Below are positions 1 through 5,925 of a stretch of 8,188 nt of DNA, piece by piece. The stretch comes from Solobacterium sp. (GTDB lineage: Bacteria; Bacillota_I; Bacilli_A; Erysipelotrichales; Erysipelotrichaceae): the NCBI GenBank assembly GCA_016284975.1, contig JAEEPV010000004.1:1-8188 (forward strand), written 5' to 3'. Position 1 is the first letter of the stretch; every line of letters begins with the position of its first letter. The notes beneath the pieces were generated by a model. The model saw only the letters and a list, made by a program, of their open reading frames with translations. It ran no database searches and was not told where the DNA came from. A program made the translations under genes and the position numbers.

Positions 1-187
1 CGTTCCACAGTCATCACGGTATTGAGCAGAAAGACTCCCTGTTCTGCCCAGGGCATGAGATAACCGTTGTTCGGCATCCGGCAGCCGCAGTCATTCTCCA
101 GTTCATGATAGATATTGATCAGACTCGGTGGGATCTCAATGCCCGGATTGACGGAAAAACACATGCCATGCGCCTGCCCCGGTTCAT

Positions 188-202
188 GATAGGGATCCTA
201 TC
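188..202 (-). repeat. Perfect 6-bp inverted repeat spanning the ung amber codon
   Basis: On the coding strand GATAGG, loop ATC, CCTATC forms a perfect six-pair stem with a three-base loop. The T of the TAG codon (base 200) pairs with the A at 190. With the expected CAG codon this would be a C-A mismatch, so the ancestral sequence was presumably an imperfect repeat and the mutation perfected it. The repeat lies inside the gene and is too short to be a terminator. Confidence 0.7.
198..200 (-). other. In-frame TAG replacing the motif-1 Gln codon of ung
   Basis: The codons read GGA TAG GAT CCC TAT CAT, giving G-stop-DPYH where family 1 enzymes have GQDPYH. A single C-to-T change from CAG explains it. 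The four complete genes in the window whose ends are visible stop with TGA, TGA, TAA and TAA. None uses TAG, but none contains another in-frame TAG either, so general reassignment of TAG is not supported here. Confidence 0.9.
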
Positions 203-376
203 CGAGAAGGACGACTTTGACATCCGGATAGTCACAGGCCTCAAACGCACTGAACACCAGATGCTTGGGCGGATAGATCACTTTCGTTTCATACTGTTCG
301 TGAATAAACGCCGCAAGCGTTTTGAAGTAAGGCTGCTGCCATTCTTCCTGCAGCCATGGATACCACTCGTTGTGTT

Positions 377-1723
377 TCATGATTTCCGTCCTGTCGGGGA
401 ACTGGTCTTCTTCGAACCGGCATCTTCCTTTCTGTTGATATCGATGCCGTTGATCCAGTCGGCAATATCCTCTGCGATCTTCGCTTCAAAGACACCCGCA
501 TCTGTTTTCAGATCATGTCCGATATCTTCATAGCTCTTCATTGTGACATTGGAGCCCTTCTGAGTCTTCCAGCTTTCATAATCTTCCTTCAGCAATACGA
601 TCTGATCTGCTTCTCCCTGCTGAATCAGGATCGGGATCGCGACATAACGGGTATAGACAAGCGCCCCCATATTCTGCCACTGTTTCCACCAGGAAAGCGG
701 ATAGCCGCCGATCATCTTCATTTCATCTTCTTTGTCCTGCAGGGCAGACACTGCCTCATCGGCGGTTTCTTCATCGATCCAAACGGAACGAGCAAACAGA
801 TGCGCACCATCCTCTTCAAACGGCGCGTTGATCAGCACCAGTCCCCCGGTGATTTCAAAATGCGCACGAACAAGTCCATAGCCAAGCGCTCCGGCCGCTC
901 CGTGTCCCACATAAATGATTTTTGCGGCATTCACCGGATAGTGCTCCAGCGAATGTACAATTGACGCAAAGTCCTCACTGAGCACACCCGCAAAATCCCA
1001 TCCGAATACCGAAGTCAGAATCGGATCTTCCGCAGGCCGTGTATCAAAGCGGACACTGGCAATGCCATGTTCCGCCAGTCCATGGGCAAGATCTTTTCGG
1101 AATTCTGTATTACTGCCGGAGGCATCCCGCTGATCATTCAGCGTCTCCCCCATCAGCACCGCTACCGGCGCATTGTCTTCCGCAGAAGGAAGCGTAAGGA
1201 TGCCGGTAATCACCGGTGCGTTGCCGGCGGTGATCACAATTTCCCGCCAGTCCTCTGTTTCTTCTACCCGGTCCTCAATCGAAGGACGAAGTGCGCAGTC
1301 CAGCGTTTCGATCTCAAGGGAATCATTCAGCCGGAATGCACATTCCAGTATTCCCTCGGTGCAGGAGAACAGTACGATACCGCCCATGGCATCCTGCCGG
1401 ATCACGGGATCCGTCTCCATCGTTTCATACGGGCCTTCCGAAACCGAATGGAATTTCTCTTTCAGAGCGGATGCGCTGAATGTTTCTGTGGAAGAAAGCG
1501 AAAAGAGGGAAGCGAGTCCTTCCCAGTTTTCTGTCTGAATTTTTTCGGCGGTTTCTTCCGCCTTCTTCTTTACCGTGCCGTAGTTGACGCGCACTTCCGG
1601 GATCTCATGGACCTCGGTTTGTTCTTCCGATTCAGGAACCGTCATGACACGTTCCGGTTCCGGTTTCTTTGCGCATCCGATCAGCAGCAGACCGGCAAGA
1701 AATGCAATTCCAGTTTTACGCAA
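377..1723 (-). CDS. Lipoprotein with DUF3887-like domain and alpha/beta-hydrolase fold lacking the nucleophile Ser
   Basis: 448 residues. The TTG start is chosen because GAAAGGA lies five bases upstream, an in-frame TGA lies six codons upstream, and the next Met (27) would lose the signal peptide. The N-terminus MRKTGIAFLAGLLLIGC is a lipoprotein signal with lipobox L-I-G-C17, so the mature protein should be lipid-anchored on the outer face of the membrane. Residues 45-147 resemble an NTF2-like/DUF3887 domain (helical start, ENWEGLASLF, EGPYE). Residues 158-425 read as an alpha/beta hydrolase: RDLA-type segment 209-216, IASVRFDTR 221-229, nucleophile-elbow strand IIYVGHGAAG 269-278, acid GEAD373, and His403 in YEDIGH. 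The nucleophile is Gly275 and the oxyanion loop is MGETLNDQRD, both atypical. The tail 429-448 is basic and Ser/Thr rich. The gene overlaps the DUF885 gene by 8 bases and ung by 4, so it is probably translated with both. I infer a non-catalytic binding or scaffold role, or a diverged chemistry; the substrate is unknown. Confidence 0.8.
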   Translation of the reverse strand: MRKTGIAFLAGLLLIGCAKKPEPERVMTVPESEEQTEVHEIPEVRVNYGTVKKKAEETAEKIQTENWEGLASLFSLSSTETFSASALKEKFHSVSEGPYETMETDPVIRQDAMGGIVLFSCTEGILECAFRLNDSLEIETLDCALRPSIEDRVEETEDWREIVITAGNAPVITGILTLPSAEDNAPVAVLMGETLNDQRDASGSNTEFRKDLAHGLAEHGIASVRFDTRPAEDPILTSVFGWDFAGVLSEDFASIVHSLEHYPVNAAKIIYVGHGAAGALGYGLVRAHFEITGGLVLINAPFEEDGAHLFARSVWIDEETADEAVSALQDKEDEMKMIGGYPLSWWKQWQNMGALVYTRYVAIPILIQQGEADQIVLLKEDYESWKTQKGSNVTMKSYEDIGHDLKTDAGVFEAKIAEDIADWINGIDINRKEDAGSKKTSSPTGRKS

Positions 1724-3653
1724 GCGGATCCTTTCTATTCAGCCGGCCCCGCAGAATCAGCATTACCACTGCCAGAGCCCCGAATCCGGCCGTACACCAG
1801 AGCAGATACGGTTCGATATCGCGACCTATATTAAACGGCACGATTGGTTCACTGAATTCCGGTTTTTCCGCCTGAGGAGGAGTCGGCATATTCATTGGTC
1901 CCTCTCCTTCAAACAGCTGTCCATTGTCTTTGCCGAGGTAGTCTTTCAGATCATTCTGAACATCTTCAAACGGACGGGAACCGTTTCTGAGCATTGCCTC
2001 ATGGAATTCTTTCAGATTGAATTTCGCACCGAGTTCTTCTTCTGCGATCTGACGCATGGTCATGAACCGTGCCATGCCTACGCCGTACGGCAGCAGCATC
2101 CCCGGATATTCGATCACAAAGTCATAGAGCTCTTCCGCGCTGGCTGCGTTGAGACCAAGGGAATTCAGCCAGTCGGACAGATCATCGACGGTCCAGCCAA
2201 GACCATTGACACCAAGATCCACTGCCGCATCCTCGATATAGCTGAGCGCGACATAGATCTTATGAAGTTCCCGTGCCCCTTCACTGAGGCCGCTGATATC
2301 CCAGGCAACCATTTCACTGTACATTGCCCAGCCTTCCGAATAGCCGATCTGGCTGATTGCGGAAGACATCGGATTTGGATTCTGATCCAGATACCAGGTG
2401 TTCTGATACAGGTGGCCCGGGAATCCTTCATGAGCAAGTGTCTCATAGAGATCGTTCTCGTCCGAAACATTATCGCCGTTGATGCGTACGACATTATGCC
2501 GGTAATCATCCACCGGCGGTACGACGTAATACGCAACAACCGAATCATTAGTAACGGAAGGATCCAGATAGGAATATTTATAGGTCACATCTGCAGCAGG
2601 CGGGTAATCCTCCAGATGGGTGCTGAGATAGCTGAGAATCTCATCCGGGGTCTTGCAGGAGACGGTCTCACTGTCGTAAGCATTTTCTGCGTTTGGATTG
2701 GTCATGACCAGCGTAATATACTCATCGATCAGATCATTCAGAATCGACGTGCAGAGATCCAGCTGACTCTCAATCGAATCTCTTGAAGAAGTTTTCAGCT
2801 GAACCAGCCATTTGTAATACGTACTGCCGCCCTCTTTATAGTTGCACATGCCGCCCTCAAAGTTCCGGGAGCCACGCAGTTTCTCAAGTTCGTCTGCCGT
2901 TTTTTCATAGGAAGGAATGTAGCTGTTCAAAACGATCTCCCGGTTGCGCCGGCTGTATTCCGCCCGTTCTGCTTCCGTGAGGTCATCCATCGCAGCGAGC
3001 GATTCCTCAAAGATGATAATCAGTTCATTATCGTTTTTCTTTGCGGTAAATTCGCGGATTGCCTTCAGTGTCTCATCCAGCGCTTCGTCAGTCATGAAAT
3101 ACCCGGCTGCAGCCTGACGCTTTGTGACCTCCACCGCATCTTCCATGAACTGCGGAACACTCTCCAGAACGGTCAGATAATCATCGATATCCTCTTTCCC
3201 ATAGAAAATGAATTCCGTGAAATTGGTTAACAGATTGTCATGGAGACCGTTGCCCGGTTCAAAGTAGGAAGAAACACCCGGCATGCTGTTCAGTCCGATC
3301 ATGCTTTCAAGGTAATGCTCGATCGAATCATATTCGGCTTTCTGGCGCTCAGAAAGCGTGTTCGGATCAAATTTATGGAGCCGGTCCAGGCAGTTTTCAA
3401 GCCGCTTTGCTTCATCTTCAAACGACTGCCAGTCTGACTTTCCGGCCGTCAGTTCCGGCTTTTTTATACCGTACTTTTCATAGTCCATGACGGTATAATG
3501 CATCGTCAGGTAGTCACTCTCCATGAACTCCACAAACAGCTCCGTCTGGAACGCATCAAATTTTGTATTATCTTCACCTTCCGCCTGAACGCCTGCGGCA
3601 CTGCCAAATGCCATAACGAAACTCAGTGCAATGGAAAGGAATCGTTTCATCAT
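1716..3653 (-). CDS. DUF885-type putative metallohydrolase, secreted and C-terminally membrane anchored
   Basis: 645 residues. It starts at the first of two tandem ATGs, eight bases after a perfect AGGAGGT. Residues 1-24 form a Sec signal peptide (MKRF, hydrophobic core, probable cleavage after VQA). The body is helical and resembles the DUF885 family, whose members are often annotated as putative metallopeptidases. The family's signature is present: HEGFPGH at 408-414 (His408, Glu409 and His414 as likely metal and catalytic residues), followed by SEGWAMYSE at 439-447, where Glu440 or Glu447 is a plausible further ligand. The motif is not a standard HExxH, which is normal for this family as I know it. 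After a Pro-rich linker (about 587-607), residues 615-634 form one transmembrane segment followed by RGRLNRK, giving an extracellular catalytic domain held to the membrane. It is first in a unit with the lipoprotein and ung. The natural substrate is unknown; peptide hydrolysis at the cell surface is the leading guess. Confidence 0.85.
   Translation of the reverse strand: MMKRFLSIALSFVMAFGSAAGVQAEGEDNTKFDAFQTELFVEFMESDYLTMHYTVMDYEKYGIKKPELTAGKSDWQSFEDEAKRLENCLDRLHKFDPNTLSERQKAEYDSIEHYLESMIGLNSMPGVSSYFEPGNGLHDNLLTNFTEFIFYGKEDIDDYLTVLESVPQFMEDAVEVTKRQAAAGYFMTDEALDETLKAIREFTAKKNDNELIIIFEESLAAMDDLTEAERAEYSRRNREIVLNSYIPSYEKTADELEKLRGSRNFEGGMCNYKEGGSTYYKWLVQLKTSSRDSIESQLDLCTSILNDLIDEYITLVMTNPNAENAYDSETVSCKTPDEILSYLSTHLEDYPPAADVTYKYSYLDPSVTNDSVVAYYVVPPVDDYRHNVVRINGDNVSDENDLYETLAHEGFPGHLYQNTWYLDQNPNPMSSAISQIGYSEGWAMYSEMVAWDISGLSEGARELHKIYVALSYIEDAAVDLGVNGLGWTVDDLSDWLNSLGLNAASAEELYDFVIEYPGMLLPYGVGMARFMTMRQIAEEELGAKFNLKEFHEAMLRNGSRPFEDVQNDLKDYLGKDNGQLFEGEGPMNMPTPPQAEKPEFSEPIVPFNIGRDIEPYLLWCTAGFGALAVVMLILRGRLNRKDPLA
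1724..1735 (-). promoter_or_regulatory. Shine-Dalgarno supporting the TTG start of the lipoprotein gene
   Basis: GAAAGGA occupies 1735-1729 on the minus strand, five bases before the TTG at 1723-1721. It lies inside the last codons of the upstream DUF885 gene. No ATG or GTG in the same frame is available between the upstream in-frame TGA (1741-1739) and the lipobox, so this site decides the start. Confidence 0.7.
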
Positions 3654-3661
3654 CGTCGTGT

Positions 3662-3668
3662 ACCTCCT
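3662..3668 (-). promoter_or_regulatory. Strong Shine-Dalgarno of the DUF885 gene
   Basis: AGGAGGT on the minus strand, eight bases before the first ATG (3653) and eleven before the second. The spacing favours the first ATG, giving a protein that starts Met-Met-Lys-Arg. Confidence 0.85.
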
Positions 3669-3675
3669 GTCAGAT

Positions 3676-3711
3676 AAGAATAATTATATACAAAAAAGAT
3701 GGGTTATTCGC
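3676..3711 (-). promoter_or_regulatory. Possible promoter for the DUF885-lipoprotein-ung unit
   Basis: Only 50 bases separate the pullulanase stop from the DUF885 start. They include a consensus TATAAT at 3688-3683 on the minus strand, set in an AT-rich stretch. At 16-18 base spacing the -35 position falls in the terminator hairpin (GCGAAT-like) and does not resemble TTGACA, and no exact TGn extended -10 is present. A start near 3676 would give a leader of about 20 bases holding only the ribosome binding site. The -10 is convincing and the rest is weak, so some transcription may come through from pullulanase. Confidence 0.4.
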
Positions 3712-3718
3712 CCATCTT
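3692..3718 (-). terminator. Rho-independent terminator overlapping the pullulanase stop codon
   Basis: On the minus strand AAGATGGG (3718-3711) pairs perfectly with CCCATCTT (3703-3696) around a seven-base loop CGAATAA, and a run of six T follows. The last codons of pullulanase (Lys-Met-Gly) form the left arm and the TAA stop lies in the loop, so a ribosome finishing translation would cover the hairpin. Confidence 0.85.
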
Positions 3719-5842
3719 CACAATTGATCTGGAAAGGATAATACAGGAGCACGGCGGCACATAAATCTCCGCCTGGCTGCCTTTCTGCGGATTGCCGTTC
3801 TGGTCGGCGATGATCTGCCATTCATGTTCAAAATGGAAATGCCGCTCATCCCGTGAAGGATTCAGGATCACCCGTACGCCGGCCGACTGGTTGCCGACAT
3901 CCGTATAGTTGATGTCATAGAGAACCACCGAGCCCTCGGCAATGGAGAAGCGCACATGCTTTTCAACCTGTTCAGCCGTACTCAGGCGGAACGCCTTCCA
4001 GTGTTTGCGCAGTTCAACCATCTTCTTGAAGTATTCCACGATGTCATAATTGAGGATCATGCGCTCCCAGTTCATCTGGTTGATCATGTCTCCGGCATTA
4101 TAGGAATTGGAATTATCCTGCTTGGTTCCGCAGAATTCCATACCCGCATGAAAGAACGGAATACCCTGGGCAACAAGCGTTGCCGCGATCATCAGTTTCT
4201 GCCGCAGAAGACGCACATCTCTGGGTTCCTCTGCACAGCATGCATGCATCTTATCCCAGGCGGTCGCGTTGTCATGGGTCTCAAGACCGTTGATACTCTG
4301 AACGGGAGAATCAAACCTGCGGAAATAGGGATCGCCAAGCGAGTTTCCGGTCAATACGCTGCACATGTCGAATGCCATGCCGAGATTGCCGGTCAGATAA
4401 CCCTTGTCGTATTTACTGTCATCGCTGGTCCTTCCCTTTGCCACATCGCGGAACGTGTCGTTGAAATGCCCGATGCCCGGCATCCGGTGCTGGTTGTAGA
4501 TGCGTGCCTTTGCATTCTCACTGATGGCAGTCGGCATATCCCAGCCTTCGCCATAGATCAGCACATCGGGTTTGATCGTTCTGGCCAGCCGGTAGATCTC
4601 ATTCATCGTATCGACATCGAGAATCCCCATCAGGTCAAACCGGAAACCGTCGATGTTGTAAAGCTTCATATAGGTACGGATCACATCCAGATACAGCTTC
4701 CGCATCATCGGACGCGTGCTGTCCAGATCATTTCCGCAATAGCTGCCGTTGCTCATCCAGCCGGAATCGGTGTAACGGAAATAGTAATACGGCACGATCT
4801 TGTCAAAGCAGGACTTCGCCACATCATACATATGGTTGAATACCACATCGAGGGTTACGCGCATCCCTCTGGCGTGCAAGGCAGCGACCATTTTTTTGAA
4901 CTCCAGAACACGGCTGTATGGATTGTTGGGATGGGTGCTGTAGCTTCCTTCCATCGCGAAGAACTGCTGCGGGTCATAACCCCAGTTATAGCCGCGGTCT
5001 GCGTGGTTCTCATCGATCGACATGAAATCCATGACCGGCTGCAGCTGTATATGCGTAATACCGAGATCAGAGAGATAATCAAGACCCGTCGGCTTTCCCT
5101 TCCAGCTGGTGCCGCCCTCGGAAAGCGAAACGAATTTGCCGTGGGTCGCGGTGCCGGTATCCTTTGAACTGGTCATGTCCCTTACGCTGCATTCATAAAT
5201 AATCGCATCGGCGGCACTGTTCATGATGGAGGATACCCCTTCATCCGGAATCGCTTCGATCTCAGACGTATCGATCACGGCACTGTGCTTGCCATTGGCA
5301 TCGGAAGACAGTGCATACGGATCGATTGTTTCAATCAGGATGCCGTCCCGCTCCACCAGATAGACATACAGATAATGACGCAGGTTCCCGTTGACACGGG
5401 TGCGGAAGACCCCTTTCTCCCCGCGGTTCATGGGATACATAACCGTACGCTTCTGGTAATCGATCAATCTCAGATAGACATGCGTCGCGGTAGGAGCCCA
5501 CAGGGCAAAGGTCGTGTAGTCTTTGGTGTAAATTGCCCCGAGATCATCTCCGTGATACGTAAACTGGCGGTCAAACTCCGGTTTGCGGACAATGTGACGG
5601 ATCTTCAGCGGCACTTCCGAACCATGTGACTCATGCAGTGTATAAAGCTGACCGAAATGGAACACGGCCGGGATCGTCAGATCATACCGCACTTCCCGTT
5701 CGTGCTCTTCCACTCCGCGAATCACACAGTCACTGTAGGTACCATCATCCGCCGTCAGATAAAAACCGCTGACGGAACCGTTATAGTAATTCTTTGAAAC
5801 AATAACCTGGACATATCCAAAATCATCCAGAAAAGCTTCCAT
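3704..5842 (-). CDS. pulA: Type I pullulanase (GH13 debranching enzyme), cytoplasmic
   Basis: Hydrolyses alpha-1,6 branch linkages in pullulan, limit dextrins and glycogen. At 712 residues it matches the usual size of single-domain intracellular type I pullulanases such as AmyX of Bacillus. There is no signal peptide, so it acts in the cytoplasm. Residues about 1-90 are an N-terminal beta domain and about 100-190 a CBM48-like domain (TTFALWAPTATHVYL). The GH13 barrel follows with the type I signature YNWGYDP at 285-291, region I DVVFNH 332-337, region II GFRFD with nucleophile Asp403, region III YGEGWD with acid/base Glu432, and region IV THDN with Asp524. NSYNAGDMINQMNW near 578-592 is also typical. 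The C-terminal beta domain ends at 712. All catalytic residues are present. The start has GGGGGT seven bases upstream, which can pair with the anti-Shine-Dalgarno using one G-U. It lies 83 bases after glgP, and the pair makes a glycogen-degradation module. The symbol amyX would be equally valid. Confidence 0.95.
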   Translation of the reverse strand: MEAFLDDFGYVQVIVSKNYYNGSVSGFYLTADDGTYSDCVIRGVEEHEREVRYDLTIPAVFHFGQLYTLHESHGSEVPLKIRHIVRKPEFDRQFTYHGDDLGAIYTKDYTTFALWAPTATHVYLRLIDYQKRTVMYPMNRGEKGVFRTRVNGNLRHYLYVYLVERDGILIETIDPYALSSDANGKHSAVIDTSEIEAIPDEGVSSIMNSAADAIIYECSVRDMTSSKDTGTATHGKFVSLSEGGTSWKGKPTGLDYLSDLGITHIQLQPVMDFMSIDENHADRGYNWGYDPQQFFAMEGSYSTHPNNPYSRVLEFKKMVAALHARGMRVTLDVVFNHMYDVAKSCFDKIVPYYYFRYTDSGWMSNGSYCGNDLDSTRPMMRKLYLDVIRTYMKLYNIDGFRFDLMGILDVDTMNEIYRLARTIKPDVLIYGEGWDMPTAISENAKARIYNQHRMPGIGHFNDTFRDVAKGRTSDDSKYDKGYLTGNLGMAFDMCSVLTGNSLGDPYFRRFDSPVQSINGLETHDNATAWDKMHACCAEEPRDVRLLRQKLMIAATLVAQGIPFFHAGMEFCGTKQDNSNSYNAGDMINQMNWERMILNYDIVEYFKKMVELRKHWKAFRLSTAEQVEKHVRFSIAEGSVVLYDINYTDVGNQSAGVRVILNPSRDERHFHFEHEWQIIADQNGNPQKGSQAEIYVPPCSCIILSRSIVKMGE

Positions 5843-5867
5843 ATATAAACCCCCGCGTTATGCCGAG

Positions 5868-5896
5868 AAAAAAGGCATTCTTATCGAACGCCCTTT
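5868..5896 (-). terminator. Rho-independent terminator after glgP
   Basis: On the minus strand AAAGGGCGTTC (5896-5886) pairs with GAATGCCTTTT (5880-5870) over 11 positions including two G-U pairs, with a five-base loop GATAA, and the T-run continues to 5868. It lies about 30 bases after the glgP stop. I see no convincing promoter between it and the pullulanase start, so termination is probably partial or a promoter lies within glgP. Confidence 0.75.
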
Positions 5897-5925
5897 ATCT
5901 TATTCGAAATTACCGTTTCACGCAA

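Larger units (their letters stand above)
1..380 (-). pseudogene. ung: Uracil-DNA glycosylase (family 1), in-frame amber stop, cut by window edge
   Basis: Family 1 uracil-DNA glycosylase removes uracil from DNA (from cytosine deamination or dUMP misincorporation) to start base excision repair in the cytoplasm. The ATG at 380-378 overlaps the upstream TGA as ATGA, with AGGA eight bases before it. Visible hallmarks are QQPYF near residue 15, IYPP, the strand DVKVVLLG, then (stop) [26 protein letters not shown] and [13 protein letters not shown]. Residue 61, the Gln of the GQDPYH loop, is TAG. The catalytic Asp would be the next residue. Homology continues in the same frame for 65 codons to base 3, so there is no frameshift. 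About 126 of the family's usual 220-230 codons are visible; the HPSPLS motif lies beyond the window. Either the gene was inactivated recently, the base is a sequencing error, or the amber codon is suppressed. The 60-residue product made without suppression would lack all catalytic residues. The identity is very sure; the pseudogene status is less so. Confidence 0.85.

Noticed and set aside
198..200. General reassignment of TAG to Gln, or pyrrolysine insertion
   Set aside because: About 2,000 sense codons of the other four genes contain no other in-frame TAG, so the code looks standard. Pyrrolysine is not known at this position in the family. A strain-specific suppressor tRNA is still possible.
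2412..2432. Degenerate zinc motif in the DUF885 protein because HExxH is absent
   Set aside because: HE-x-x-PGH with a downstream EGWAxYxE is the form I know for this family, so it looks intact rather than broken.
1584..2786. Long plus-strand open frame of 400 codons
   Set aside because: It lies antisense to the DUF885 and lipoprotein genes, has no ribosome binding site, and its Ile/Arg/His-rich product resembles no family; it is a shadow of the real reading frames.
3956..5167. Long plus-strand open frame of 403 codons
   Set aside because: It lies fully antisense to the conserved pullulanase barrel. Its composition (His, Ile, Val repeats) is what the reverse frame of that gene yields.
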